Positions 10,089 through 19,734 of a stretch of DNA of 64,000 bases are shown piece after piece. The translations under genes were made by a program, and so were the position numbers. The DNA comes from Methylophilaceae bacterium LSUCC0717 (GTDB lineage: Bacteria > Pseudomonadota > Gammaproteobacteria > Burkholderiales > Methylophilaceae), in NCBI GenBank assembly GCA_024919195.1, contig CP103436.1, positions 620,001 to 684,000 of the forward strand, in the 5' to 3' direction. Below the pieces are notes generated by a model. It ran no database searches and was not told where the DNA came from. It worked only from the letters and a program-made list of their open reading frames with translations. How positions within the stretch are numbered: position 1 is the first letter of the stretch; every line of letters starts with the position of its first letter.

Positions 10089-10862
10089 ATGTCAAAAAAC
10101 ATTCATCCAACTGCGATTATTGAAAATGGTGCCAGTATTCATCCATCTGTAAAGATTGGCCCTTATTCAATTATAAACAAAAATGTTTCAATTGATGAAA
10201 ATACAATTATTGGATCACATGTAGTTATTGATGGGGTAACTTCAATTGGTAAAAATAATAATATTTTTTCTCACAATAGTATTGGCCAAGCCCCTCAAGA
10301 TAAAAAATACAATAATGAAGCAACAAAGCTCAAGATAGGGGATTCAAACACAATTAGAGAGTTTTGCACTATTAATACTGGAACAGCTCAAGACAATGGA
10401 ATTACCCAAATTGGATCTAATAATTGGATTATGGCCTACGTTCATATTGCTCATGACTGTGAAGTTGCTAATAATGTAATTATGGCGAATAACTCCTCAT
10501 TGGCTGGTCATGTTGTCGTTGGTGAATTTGCAATACTTGGAGGCTTCACACTGGTTCACCAGTTTTGTAAAATTGGCTCGCATATTATGTCCGCAGTTGG
10601 GACTAAAGTATTTAAAGATATCCCAGACTTTTTAATGGTTCATGGAGAAAAGGCTTCACCAAGTGGACTAAATATTGAGGGTTTAAAGCGCAGAAACTTT
10701 TCTTCAGACGATCTTAATGAGCTAAAAAAGGCATACAAAATTATTTACAGAGAAAATAATACCGTGGACGAAGCTCTAAAAATTTTAGACCAGTCTAATA
10801 ATAAACATATTATTAAATTAACTAAATTCATCAAATCATCTCAAAGAGGAATAGTGCGGTAA
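10089..10862 (+). CDS. lpxA: UDP-N-acetylglucosamine O-acyltransferase
   Basis: First lipid A step: moves a 3-hydroxyacyl chain from ACP to UDP-GlcNAc. The protein is a left-handed beta helix of hexapeptide repeats with the catalytic His in YVHIAHDCEV (about residues 118-127) and the C-terminal helical domain starting at GLNIEGLKRRNF. The 257-aa length is typical. It starts immediately after the fabZ stop and is followed without a gap by lpxB. Confidence 0.96.
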   Translation: MSKNIHPTAIIENGASIHPSVKIGPYSIINKNVSIDENTIIGSHVVIDGVTSIGKNNNIFSHNSIGQAPQDKKYNNEATKLKIGDSNTIREFCTINTGTAQDNGITQIGSNNWIMAYVHIAHDCEVANNVIMANNSSLAGHVVVGEFAILGGFTLVHQFCKIGSHIMSAVGTKVFKDIPDFLMVHGEKASPSGLNIEGLKRRNFSSDDLNELKKAYKIIYRENNTVDEALKILDQSNNKHIIKLTKFIKSSQRGIVR

Positions 10863-11987
10863 ATGAAGATAGCCATTGGCATTGGCGAGCTGTCAGGTGA
10901 TATTTTTGCTGCCTCTTTAATAAAATACATCAAATCAAATTATCCTGATATTCAGATCGTGGGTATAACTGGGCCTAATTGCTTTAAACAAGGCTTATTT
11001 TCAAAATTCAATATTAGCAGTCTTTCAAAAAGAGGTTTCTTTGAAATCTTATTTAATCTGAGAAAGTTAACCAAATTTAGAAGTGATTTTTTGGATTATT
11101 TAAATACTGAAAAACCTGATATATATATCGGAATAGATGCACCTGATTTTAATTTTTTTATCGAAAAAAAACTTAAATCAAAAAATGTAAAAGTCTATCA
11201 TTATGTCTGCCCATCTGTTTGGGCTTGGAGGTCGTCAAGGATAAAAAAATTTAATTCGTATTTCGATCATTTATTTACAATATTTTTTCATGAAAAAAAG
11301 TTTCTTAATAAATTTGGTTATAAAAAACAAACCTATGTTGGACACCCTCTTGCAAATGAAATACCTTTTAAACCTGATTATCAAAAAGCATTGGATAAGC
11401 TTAAAATTGATCATAAGGGAAAAATTATTGCATTATTACCTGGAAGCAGGAATTCGGAGGTGTTATGGAACACGGAAGTATTAATTGGAACAGCAGAGAA
11501 GTTATCAAAAAAATATAGTAATTTATTATTCCTTATTCCTGTTACATCAAAAGAAAATCTAATTTTTATAAATAAAAAAATTTATGATTTAAATTTACAA
11601 AATATTAAAACCATTCACGGCCATTCGCATGATATTCTCAATGTTAGTGACGTTGCAATCATTGCTTCAGGGACCGCAACTCTTGAAGCAGTTTTCTATA
11701 AAACACCCCTGGTCGTTTTTTATAGATTATCATCATTTTCATATTGGATTTTTAAATTACTTCTAAAATCTAAATTTATTAGCTTACCAAATATCCTTAG
11801 TGGAAAAAGTATTGTCCCAGAATTAATTTATAAAAAAGCCAACGTTGATAATATATCCTATGAAATTGAGAGGTTATTAAACGAAAGTACTTTAAGAAAA
11901 AATCAGATTGAAGAATTTAAAAAAATTCATAAACTGCATATGTCAAATACCAATGAATTGATATGTAAAAAGATATTTCCTAAATGA
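10863..11987 (+). CDS. lpxB: Lipid A disaccharide synthase
   Basis: Peripheral membrane glycosyltransferase (GT19) joining 2,3-diacylglucosamine-1-P and its UDP form into the lipid A disaccharide. The family motifs GELSGDIFAA near the N-terminus, HYVCPSVWAWR, YVGHPLANE, LLPGSRNSEV and ASGTATLEA are present. At 374 aa it is of normal size. Its last bases overlap rnhB by four (ATGA), so translation is likely coupled. Confidence 0.95.
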   Translation: MKIAIGIGELSGDIFAASLIKYIKSNYPDIQIVGITGPNCFKQGLFSKFNISSLSKRGFFEILFNLRKLTKFRSDFLDYLNTEKPDIYIGIDAPDFNFFIEKKLKSKNVKVYHYVCPSVWAWRSSRIKKFNSYFDHLFTIFFHEKKFLNKFGYKKQTYVGHPLANEIPFKPDYQKALDKLKIDHKGKIIALLPGSRNSEVLWNTEVLIGTAEKLSKKYSNLLFLIPVTSKENLIFINKKIYDLNLQNIKTIHGHSHDILNVSDVAIIASGTATLEAVFYKTPLVVFYRLSSFSYWIFKLLLKSKFISLPNILSGKSIVPELIYKKANVDNISYEIERLLNESTLRKNQIEEFKKIHKLHMSNTNELICKKIFPK

Positions 11988-12523
11988 AGATAGGTATTGA
12001 TGAGGTTGGTCGCGGGTGTGTAGCAGGACCTGTGGTTGCAGCAGCTGTCGTTATAGATGATTCCTTTGATGTTCTTGTCTCTGATTCTAAGCTTTTATCT
12101 GCCAAACGAAGAGAAAGCCTAGATAATGAAATTAAAAAGAAATGTGTAGACTTCTCCATATCTGTAATAAATTCTAAGATTGTAGATGAAATAAATATTC
12201 ATAAGGCCTCTTTACTTGCCATGGAACAAGCATATATTAATTTGCGTCATCAATCTGGCTCAATTAAATGTGATGGTAAATTTACCCCCAAAATTGATGG
12301 TGCAGTAGCTCATGTTAACGGGGATCAGTTATATACTGAGATCAGCGCTGCATCCATTATTGCAAAAGTCTACAGAGATCATTTAATGAATTATATTTCA
12401 TTAAAATATCCCGATTATCATTTTGATAAACATAAGGGTTATTTAACTAAGCTGCATTTAGAAGCTATAGAGCAGTATGGTCCATGTAATATTCATAGAC
12501 TAACTTTCAAGCCTTTTAGTTAA
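11984..12523 (+). CDS. rnhB: Ribonuclease HII
   Basis: Removes single ribonucleotides and RNA primers from DNA. The metal-binding DEVGRGCVAGPVV (residues 5-17) and the C-terminal SAASIIAKVYRDHLM region show a complete enzyme of 179 aa. It closes the lipid A operon, as in E. coli. The 3' end overlaps the convergent methylase gene by 8 bases, leaving no room for a separate terminator. Confidence 0.95.
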   Translation: MKIGIDEVGRGCVAGPVVAAAVVIDDSFDVLVSDSKLLSAKRRESLDNEIKKKCVDFSISVINSKIVDEINIHKASLLAMEQAYINLRHQSGSIKCDGKFTPKIDGAVAHVNGDQLYTEISAASIIAKVYRDHLMNYISLKYPDYHFDKHKGYLTKLHLEAIEQYGPCNIHRLTFKPFS

Positions 12524-13220
12524 CTAAAAAAATACACGGCTTCTTTTCAAACTCAATATTTATTTTCTCCCAACCTTTAATTGAATTTGTAAGGATAGAT
12601 TCAGAGTCACCATTTATATCATAAGCTATGCATACTAAATTTTCATCATTTAAACTTTCTAATAAAAATTGGAATGTTTCTAAGTTTCTATGAGGTGTCT
12701 CAATAAAGATAAAAGTTTTTTTAGATTTTTTAATTTCTACAGCTAAGTTACTTAAATATTTTTTTCTTTCATTTTTGTCAATCGGAAGATAACCAACAAA
12801 TTCAAAGTTCTGTCCATTACATCCTGAGCAAGCAAGTGATGACAGAATTGATGATTCTTGAGAAATAGTTTTTACTTTTATGTTATCGAAATGACATTTA
12901 AGAACTAATTCCGATCCTGGATCAGCTACTCCCGGAAGACCACAATCAGAAATTAATCCAACGTCACTGCCTAATTTTAGAATGTCCAATACTTCTTCAT
13001 AATTCAATTGGACATTTTTGTTATTTTCATGAAGTTTTAGCTCTTGAAGTGATGTATTTAATTCAAGTTTTTTTAAAGAATTTCTTGCAGGCTTTTTATT
13101 TTCAACCACAAAGTGTTGAATATGATTTACTCTTTCTTTTTGCTTTAGAGTATAGAAATCGTCTAAATCTTCATTCAGTGGAGTAGGTATAACGTACAAA
13201 TCTCCATTTTTGTTTGTCAT
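12516..13220 (-). CDS. RsmI-like tetrapyrrole-methylase-family SAM methyltransferase
   Basis: A member of the tetrapyrrole methylase fold related to the 16S rRNA 2'-O-methyltransferase RsmI. The N-terminus GDLYVIPTPLNE and the central GLISDCGLPGVADPGSELV (SAM-binding loops) are typical. At 234 aa it belongs to the shorter RsmI-like group rather than the ~285-aa RsmI; the substrate is therefore uncertain. It is one base downstream-overlapping with maf on the same strand, and probably co-transcribed with it. Confidence 0.75.
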   Translation of the reverse strand: MTNKNGDLYVIPTPLNEDLDDFYTLKQKERVNHIQHFVVENKKPARNSLKKLELNTSLQELKLHENNKNVQLNYEEVLDILKLGSDVGLISDCGLPGVADPGSELVLKCHFDNIKVKTISQESSILSSLACSGCNGQNFEFVGYLPIDKNERKKYLSNLAVEIKKSKKTFIFIETPHRNLETFQFLLESLNDENLVCIAYDINGDSESILTNSIKGWEKINIEFEKKPCIFLVN

Positions 13221-13798
13221 TAGATAATATTTTCGTCCATTAGAATTTTGGATATCTTGATAAGTGGCAGTCCAATAATGGATGTTGGATCATCATTTTT
13301 AATACTTTCAAGAAGTGTTATTCCATAAGACTCAGATTTGATGCTACCAACACAAAAATAGGGCTCATCCTTCTTTAAATATTTATCTATAAGATCATCA
13401 GTGAGCAGTTTGTATTTGGCTTCAAATTCTGAGTAGTCTGAAATTAAGGTCTGATTATTATTATTTAATACACAAAATGCACTATAAAATTTCACTACTT
13501 TTCCACTTAGAAATTGCAACTGTTTGAATGCATTTTCGTATGTCATTGGTTTCTGTAAGATTGTATTTTCAACCACAGCGGTTTGATCGCAACCTATGAT
13601 AATTGAGTTAGTGGCTGATGACGCTGCAATTTTTTTTGCTTTTTCTTCAGATAGCCTGAGAGCCATTTTTATTGGAGATTCATCATCTCTTTGACTCTCT
13701 TCAATTTCTGGTGAGATGAATGCAAAGTCAGAAACAATTCTTTTTAGCAATTCTCTCCTATAAACTGACGAGGAGGCTAGAATTATTTTTGTTTCCAT
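13220..13798 (-). CDS. maf: Maf-family nucleoside triphosphate pyrophosphatase
   Basis: Hydrolyses modified or non-canonical nucleoside triphosphates; the copy next to yceD-rpmF in E. coli (YceF) prefers m7GTP. The signature LASSSVYRRELL (residues 7-18), the SPEIEES loop and the IIGCDQTAV motif are present. The length of 192 aa is normal. In most relatives maf lies directly next to yceD; here the pycA-pycB pair is placed between them. Confidence 0.93.
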   Translation of the reverse strand: METKIILASSSVYRRELLKRIVSDFAFISPEIEESQRDDESPIKMALRLSEEKAKKIAASSATNSIIIGCDQTAVVENTILQKPMTYENAFKQLQFLSGKVVKFYSAFCVLNNNNQTLISDYSEFEAKYKLLTDDLIDKYLKKDEPYFCVGSIKSESYGITLLESIKNDDPTSIIGLPLIKISKILMDENII

Positions 13799-13810
13799 AA
13801 AATCTTGAAA

Positions 13811-15643
13811 TTAAGCTTGAATCTCAATTAAGGTAACATCGGGAGATATGCTTTGACCTTTGGAAATATGTATTCCAACCACAGTCCCAGATCTAGGCGC
13901 CTGGATTTCATTTTCCATCTTCATTGCTTCAATTACAATGAGCGAATCACCAGCATTCACTTGGTCGCCAACATTTACCTTGATATCAATAACGGTTCCT
14001 GGCATGGCAGTTGTCACACAACCATCATGTGTTGGTCTCAAATTACCACCAGATTTAGGAGCACCTGAGGTAGTTTTAGCAGCTTCATTATTGCCTACCT
14101 CAACCATATCCAATGTTTCAATGAGAACTTCTTCAGAGATGCCATCTACAACCACATGATAGGGTTTTTCATGCTGGCCTGGATTTCCGGACCCAGTAAG
14201 TTTAATGTGATAAGTTTCCCCGTGAAGGGTTACATTGAATTCAGACGGGGCATATTTAGTAGCACTTGAATTAGACTCTTTTATATCGAGCAGTTCTTCA
14301 GGCTCTAGTGTTCCTGCATTCCTTTCTTTAAGGAAAGTATTTGCTAGATCTGGGAACATGGCATACGTTAATAGATCTTCTTCAGATTTTGCAACATCCT
14401 CACATTTTACTTTTAGGTTATTGATTTCCGGCTTCAGCTTATCTGCCGGTCTACAAGTCATTGGCTTTTCATCACCAATAGCTTTTCTCATAACCTCTTG
14501 ATTGATCTCACCTAAAGCTTTACCGTACTCACCTAAAAAGTAATTTTTAACTTCATTGGTAATTGATTTGTATCGCTCGCCAGTAATAATATTTAATGCT
14601 GCTTGCGTTCCAACAATCTGGGACGTTGGGGTAACAAGAGGAGGGTAACCTAAATCTTTTCTAACATTAGGAATTTCAGCGAGCACCTCATCCATTTTAT
14701 CTAATGCACCTTGGTCTTTTAATTGGCTGGATAAGTTAGAAATCATTCCACCTGGAACTTGATTAATCAAGACTCTTGGATCAAGACCAGTAAATTCAGA
14801 TTCAAATTGCCAATATTTTTTTCTAATATCTTTTAAATATGAAGTAATGTTTTCAATTTTATCTAGCTGAACTCCTGTTTCATAACCAAGCTCATGCAGG
14901 CCGGCGATGACAGACTCTGTTGTTGGATGACTTGCTCCTTCTGAGAAGCTTGAGTTACATGTATCAATCATAGTTGCGCCACACTCAACAGCAGCAAATA
15001 AGTTAGCTGTTGCTAAACCGGAAGTTGCATGGCTATGAATATGGATAGGTAATGAAATTTCTTTAGAAATACTTGTCACTAAATCTTTTGTTGATTTTGG
15101 GGTCAGTAAGCCAGCCATATCTTTAATAGCCAAGCTGTCCGCACCATGATTTTCAATTTCTTTAGCAAGGCCAGTAAAGTAGTCGACGTTATGAAGTGGA
15201 GAAGTAGTGTAGCTAATTGCCACTTCCGCATGTTTTTTATATTTTTTTACTGATTCTAATGATGTTTGAATATTTCTTAAATCATTCATTGCATCAAAAA
15301 TTCTAAAAACATCCACGCCATTGTCAGCCGATTTTTTCACGAAAAGATCTACTACATCATCTGAATAATGTCTGTATCCAAGAAGATTTTGACCGCGAAG
15401 TAACATTTGTATCCTGCTATTAGGTAAAGCATGTCTTAATCTTCTTAGCCTTTCCCATGGATCCTCTCTCAAATATCTCACACATGCATCAAAAGTAGCA
15501 CCACCCCAAGCCTCAACTGACCAAAATCCGAGATTATCGAGCTCAGTACAAATAGGGAGCATATCCTCAGTTCTTAATCTGGTTGCAATATGACACTGAT
15601 GTCCATCTCGTAAAACTAATTCTGTAATATCAATTTTTTTCAT
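13811..15643 (-). CDS. pycB: Pyruvate carboxylase subunit B / oxaloacetate decarboxylase alpha subunit
   Basis: Carboxyltransferase plus biotin carrier. Residues 1 to about 300 form the HMGL-type TIM barrel with TELVLRDGHQ, the metal-binding HIHSHATSGLA and the lysine region SLAIKDMAGL. The C-terminal biotinyl domain carries the EAMKMENE motif with the biotinylated Lys at about residue 575. At 610 aa it matches the two-subunit pyruvate carboxylase. No OadB or OadG membrane subunit is nearby, which favours anaplerotic pyruvate carboxylation to oxaloacetate over a sodium pump. It starts three bases after pycA. Confidence 0.88.
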   Translation of the reverse strand: MKKIDITELVLRDGHQCHIATRLRTEDMLPICTELDNLGFWSVEAWGGATFDACVRYLREDPWERLRRLRHALPNSRIQMLLRGQNLLGYRHYSDDVVDLFVKKSADNGVDVFRIFDAMNDLRNIQTSLESVKKYKKHAEVAISYTTSPLHNVDYFTGLAKEIENHGADSLAIKDMAGLLTPKSTKDLVTSISKEISLPIHIHSHATSGLATANLFAAVECGATMIDTCNSSFSEGASHPTTESVIAGLHELGYETGVQLDKIENITSYLKDIRKKYWQFESEFTGLDPRVLINQVPGGMISNLSSQLKDQGALDKMDEVLAEIPNVRKDLGYPPLVTPTSQIVGTQAALNIITGERYKSITNEVKNYFLGEYGKALGEINQEVMRKAIGDEKPMTCRPADKLKPEINNLKVKCEDVAKSEEDLLTYAMFPDLANTFLKERNAGTLEPEELLDIKESNSSATKYAPSEFNVTLHGETYHIKLTGSGNPGQHEKPYHVVVDGISEEVLIETLDMVEVGNNEAAKTTSGAPKSGGNLRPTHDGCVTTAMPGTVIDIKVNVGDQVNAGDSLIVIEAMKMENEIQAPRSGTVVGIHISKGQSISPDVTLIEIQA

Positions 15644-15646
15644 AAT

Positions 15647-17065
15647 TTACATACCTTCATGTGCGGCAATAGCAGCCGATATAGCAGCGGCGATAACATC
15701 TGGTGGAAGTTCGTCGTTAAAATCAGTTAATTCAGGGTGAGATGTTACAAAGGAAGTATCAAATTCACCCTCTTTAAAATTTTCATTATTTAATATCTCT
15801 AAATAATATGGGATTGTTGTTTTTACACCATAAATAACAAGATCATCAAGAGCACGTTTTCCTCGCTGAACAACATCTTGCCAAGTGAGTGCCCAAACAG
15901 TTAATTTAGCGCACATAGAGTCGTAATATGGTGGAATAACATAACCAGTATATATGGATGCATCTGTTCTCACTCCTGGTCCCCCAGCTGCATAATACCT
16001 AGTTATTTTACCAAAAGAGGGCAGGAATTCTTGCTTTGGATCCTCAGCATTAATTCTGAACTCGATAGCAAAACCTCGAAAATTAACATCTTCTTGTTTA
16101 AATCTTAATTGGTGGCCAAAAGCAATTCTAATTTGCTCCTGAACAATATCAATTCCTGTAATGGATTCCGTGATCGTGTGCTCAACTTGTAATCTGGTAT
16201 TCATTTCCATGAAATAAAAATTATCATCTTGGTCAAGCAGAAATTCTACAGTGCCCGCATTTTCATAATCCACAGCCTTAGCAGCTTTTACGGCTAGGCT
16301 ACCAATATACTCTCTTTGTTCGTTTGATAGTTGAGGAGATGGGGCAATTTCAATAAGCTTTTGGTTTCTTCGCTGAATAGAACAATCTCTCTCAAATAAA
16401 TGAATAGCATTTCCATGGGAGTCTGCCAAGATTTGAACTTCAATATGCTTTGGAGATACAACACACTTTTCCATAAATAGTTCAGGATTTCCAAATGCTT
16501 TTGTAGCTTCTGATATTACACGCTCGTAATTAGAAACTAATTCTTTATCGTTATCACATCTTCGGATACCACGTCCACCGCCTCCATTTGTAGCTTTTAG
16601 CATGACCGGATAACCAATTTCATTTGCTAATGATTGAGCTTCTTCAACGCTATTAATATTTCCATCACTTCCAGGCGTTACAGGGACCCCAGCTTCAATC
16701 ATAGCTTTTCTAGCTTGTATTTTGTCACCCATCTTGTGAATAATAGAACTTTCAGGACCAATAAACTTAATACCGCGTTTTGCACAAATAGCTGCTAATT
16801 CAGGGTTTTCAGATAAAAAACCATAACCTGGATGAATTGCATCACATCTGGCTGTAACTGCAATGTTGACTATCCTGTGTGTGTTTAAATAACCTTTGAG
16901 TGGATCATCGCCAACAAAGTAAGACTCATCAGCTTTTTTAACATGTAAGGCATGTCTGTCCGCATCAGAGAAAATAGCCACACTTGTAATGCCCATTTCT
17001 TTGCAAGCACGAATAATACGCACAGCAATTTCCCCACGGTTTGCAATTAAAATTTTATTAAACAA
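15647..17065 (-). CDS. pycA: Pyruvate carboxylase subunit A (biotin carboxylase)
   Basis: ATP-grasp biotin carboxylase that carboxylates the biotin on the partner subunit. It opens FNKILIANRGEIAVRIIRAC and has the glycine-rich ATP loop KATNGGGGRGIR, the EMNTRLQVEHTITE catalytic motif and the RINAEDP motif. The 472-aa length equals PycA/AccC. The start codon is TTG at 17065. Pairing with pycB argues for a pyruvate rather than an acetyl-CoA carboxylase. It is divergent from yceD with only 47 bases between them. Confidence 0.9.
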   Translation of the reverse strand: MFNKILIANRGEIAVRIIRACKEMGITSVAIFSDADRHALHVKKADESYFVGDDPLKGYLNTHRIVNIAVTARCDAIHPGYGFLSENPELAAICAKRGIKFIGPESSIIHKMGDKIQARKAMIEAGVPVTPGSDGNINSVEEAQSLANEIGYPVMLKATNGGGGRGIRRCDNDKELVSNYERVISEATKAFGNPELFMEKCVVSPKHIEVQILADSHGNAIHLFERDCSIQRRNQKLIEIAPSPQLSNEQREYIGSLAVKAAKAVDYENAGTVEFLLDQDDNFYFMEMNTRLQVEHTITESITGIDIVQEQIRIAFGHQLRFKQEDVNFRGFAIEFRINAEDPKQEFLPSFGKITRYYAAGGPGVRTDASIYTGYVIPPYYDSMCAKLTVWALTWQDVVQRGKRALDDLVIYGVKTTIPYYLEILNNENFKEGEFDTSFVTSHPELTDFNDELPPDVIAAAISAAIAAHEGM

Positions 17066-17112
17066 ATCGTTTATCCGTAAAATTGATTGAATTTTGAATT
17101 TTTGATTATATC

Positions 17113-17568
17113 ATGGGAGATATATATCCCTATTATTTTAGCACTTTTATGAAGAATAACTATAATTTACAAAACTTTGATTTATATAGATTTATTGCAA
17201 AAAAAGAGAGGATATGTGATAAAATTCCGGTCTTTAAATTTAACCGATTATCAGATTTTAAAATATCTGATGATGATAGCCTGTTTTATGATGTTTCGAT
17301 TTCAGAAGCTCTTGGACAACACTTCTTAAATCTAGAGTTAAACATCGATTTGAGGCTGTTATGTTATCGTTGCTTGGAAGATGTTGAGCTCAAACTCAAA
17401 ACATCCAATCGTTATGAATTAGTTCAGGCAACCAGCAAGTCGGAAAAGCATGTTATTGATGATATTAAAATTGAAATTATTGATAATTTTGATTTATTAT
17501 CTTTCATTGAGGATGAGATTCTATTAGAATTGCCTACTTCACCTAAACATGCATTTGAGTGTAATTAA
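17113..17568 (+). CDS. yceD: YceD family protein (DUF177)
   Basis: A conserved protein always found before rpmF; in plants and bacteria the DUF177 family is linked to 23S rRNA accumulation. The central CYRCLEDVELKLK (a CxxC) and the acidic C-terminus with DEILLELPTSPKH are typical. ATG 17113 gives 151 aa, but neither it nor the second ATG at 17149 (139 aa, MKNNYNLQNFD) has a clear ribosome binding site; the shorter form may be the true one. rpmF follows after 13 bases. Confidence 0.85.
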   Translation: MGDIYPYYFSTFMKNNYNLQNFDLYRFIAKKERICDKIPVFKFNRLSDFKISDDDSLFYDVSISEALGQHFLNLELNIDLRLLCYRCLEDVELKLKTSNRYELVQATSKSEKHVIDDIKIEIIDNFDLLSFIEDEILLELPTSPKHAFECN

Positions 17569-17581
17569 TTAAGGAATAAAT

Positions 17582-17761
17582 ATGGCTGTTCAAAAGAGTA
17601 AAAAATCACCTTCAAGAAGAAATATGAAAAGGTCGCACGACGGTCTTGATAATCCAGCTTTGGCAGTTGAGCCAACAACTGGAGAAGTACATTTGAGACA
17701 TCATGTATCACCAACAGGATTTTACAAAGGTAAAAAAGTTATTCAAGATAAACCTGAGTAA
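17582..17761 (+). CDS. rpmF: 50S ribosomal protein L32
   Basis: A 59-aa protein beginning [20 protein letters not shown], the classical L32 start, followed by the [15 protein letters not shown] segment. It has an AAGGA ribosome binding site seven bases before the ATG. This form lacks the four zinc-binding cysteines found in some L32 paralogues. It lies between yceD and plsX as in E. coli. Confidence 0.97.
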   Translation: MAVQKSKKSPSRRNMKRSHDGLDNPALAVEPTTGEVHLRHHVSPTGFYKGKKVIQDKPE

Positions 17762-17769
17762 CTATTTAA

Positions 17770-18780
17770 ATGACTGTATCAATATCTGTTGATGCAATGG
17801 GCGGTGATTTTGGTCCCAAAATCACTGTTCCAGCTTCCTTAAATTTCCTTAAATCACACCCTGATGCTTCCATTACTCTAGTTGGTAATGAATCTATAAT
17901 AAAAAAGTTTTTAAAAAAACCTATAGAGTCTTTTGACAGATTATCAATAATTCACACAACACAATTCGTTACAATGGACGAATCTCCCCAGTCTGCGCTT
18001 AAAAATAAGAAAAGCTCATCAATGCGACTTGCCATTAATTTGGTAAAAGAAGGAGGAGCAGATGCAATTGTGAGTGCCGGTAATACTGGAGCCTTGATGG
18101 CCACAGGAAGATTTGTCTTAAGGATGTTACCTGGAATTGATCGTCCAGCCATCGCGTCATTCCTGCCAAATCAGAAGGGTACATCTTGTATGCTGGATTT
18201 GGGAGCTAATGCTGATTGCACAAGCCATCATTTAACTCAGTTTGCTATTATGGGATCCATACTCTCTTCAGTGATATCGAAAAAAAAGAAACCATCAGTT
18301 GGGCTTTTAAATATCGGTTCGGAATCCATTAAAGGTAATGAAGTTACCAAAGAAACTTACGAATTATTAAAAAAGAGTCATTTAAATTTTTATGGCAACG
18401 TTGAAGGAAATGATATCTTTAAAGGCACAACTGACGTTGTAGTTTGCGATGGTTTTGTTGGTAATATTTCCTTAAAAACCACCGAGGGCCTAGCAAAAAT
18501 GTTTGCTGACTTTCTTGGACAAGAATTCAAGAAAAATATTGGTACAAAGTTTTTGGCATTATTCGCTCTCCCTGTTTTAAAAGCTTTTAAAAAGAGACTC
18601 GATCCAAGGCGTTACAATGGCGCTGCTTTTTTGGGAATAAATGGTATAGTTGTTAAGAGTCATGGTAGTGCAGATGCATTCTCTTTTGAGCATGCCTTAA
18701 TGACTGCCTATGAGGAGGCAAATAGTAAGATGATTGCTAAAATTTCCAAACAGTTAAAAATAGATCAAAAATTAATCTAA
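17770..18780 (+). CDS. plsX: Phosphate acyltransferase PlsX
   Basis: Converts acyl-ACP to acyl-phosphate for phospholipid synthesis. The N-terminal VSISVDAMGGDFGPK and internal AIVSAGNTGALMA and LDLGANADC motifs are diagnostic; 336 aa is the usual size. It is placed between rpmF and fabH as expected, with eight bases after rpmF and two before fabH, so the block is one operon. Confidence 0.95.
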   Translation: MTVSISVDAMGGDFGPKITVPASLNFLKSHPDASITLVGNESIIKKFLKKPIESFDRLSIIHTTQFVTMDESPQSALKNKKSSSMRLAINLVKEGGADAIVSAGNTGALMATGRFVLRMLPGIDRPAIASFLPNQKGTSCMLDLGANADCTSHHLTQFAIMGSILSSVISKKKKPSVGLLNIGSESIKGNEVTKETYELLKKSHLNFYGNVEGNDIFKGTTDVVVCDGFVGNISLKTTEGLAKMFADFLGQEFKKNIGTKFLALFALPVLKAFKKRLDPRRYNGAAFLGINGIVVKSHGSADAFSFEHALMTAYEEANSKMIAKISKQLKIDQKLI

Positions 18781-18782
18781 TT

Positions 18783-19733
18783 ATGAGTTACTCAAAAATT
18801 GTCGCTACAGGATCTTTTTTGCCTAAAAAAATATTATCCAATACAGATCTTGAAAAAATTTTTGATACCTCTGATGAGTGGATTCGAACCAGAACAGGTA
18901 TAGAGCAAAGGCATATTGTTGAAGATGGTCAGTCTACCTCCGACCTTGCATATTTTGCTGCATTAGATGCCATTGAGAAATCTTCTTATAATAAAAATGA
19001 CATTAACTTAATCATTGTCGCAACCACAACGCCTGATAAAATTTTTCCTAGTGTAGCTTGTGCGGTTCAACGTAAGTTAGGCATAAAAAATATTCCTGCT
19101 TTTGATGTTCAAGCTGTGTGTAGTGGCTTTATATACGCCTTAACAACCGCTGATAGCTTTATTAAATCTGGCATGTATCAGAAAATCTTAGTTATAGGGG
19201 CTGATTGCATGTCAACCATTACTGATTATACCGATCGCTCAAACGCCATTCTTTGGGGTGATGGAGCGGGCGCAGTTATTCTAGAGGCATCAGAAGAGCC
19301 GGGCATTATTAAAAGTATTATAAATAGTAATGGAGAATATGAGGATCTATTACACGTGCCTCGTAAACCTAAAGATAACAAACCTAATACAATAGAAATG
19401 CAAGGAAATGCAGTCTTTAAAATTGCTGTGAATACACTTGATCAAATCGTTGATGAAACTCTTCAAGGAACCGGTTTTTCAAAGGGAGATATTGATTGGC
19501 TTGTTCCTCATCAAGCTAATATTAGGATTCTTCAAGCAACAGCTAAAAAATTAGATATGACTATGGATAAAGTTATTGTCACAATCAACAAACATGGCAA
19601 TACTTCTGCTGCATCGATTCCTTTGGCCCTCAACGAGGGTATTACTTCTGGAAGAATTAAGAAGAATGAAATAATTTTAATGGAAGCTTTTGGTGGAGGA
19701 TTTACCTGGGGCTCATCACTTATAAAGGTTTAA
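18783..19733 (+). CDS. fabH: 3-oxoacyl-ACP synthase III
   Basis: Starts fatty acid synthesis by condensing acetyl-CoA with malonyl-ACP. The Cys-His-Asn triad is intact: Cys113 in QAVCSGFIYA, His in VPHQANIRI and Asn in KHGNTSAASIP. The 316-aa length matches FabH of E. coli. The neighbouring genes plsX and fabD confirm the assignment. Confidence 0.97.
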   Translation: MSYSKIVATGSFLPKKILSNTDLEKIFDTSDEWIRTRTGIEQRHIVEDGQSTSDLAYFAALDAIEKSSYNKNDINLIIVATTTPDKIFPSVACAVQRKLGIKNIPAFDVQAVCSGFIYALTTADSFIKSGMYQKILVIGADCMSTITDYTDRSNAILWGDGAGAVILEASEEPGIIKSIINSNGEYEDLLHVPRKPKDNKPNTIEMQGNAVFKIAVNTLDQIVDETLQGTGFSKGDIDWLVPHQANIRILQATAKKLDMTMDKVIVTINKHGNTSAASIPLALNEGITSGRIKKNEIILMEAFGGGFTWGSSLIKV

Positions 19734-19734
19734 T

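Noticed and set aside
13853-14501. Overlapping + strand ORFs inside the carboxyltransferase gene
   Set aside because: Shadow frames of the - strand pycB gene, with no ribosome binding sites and no motif.
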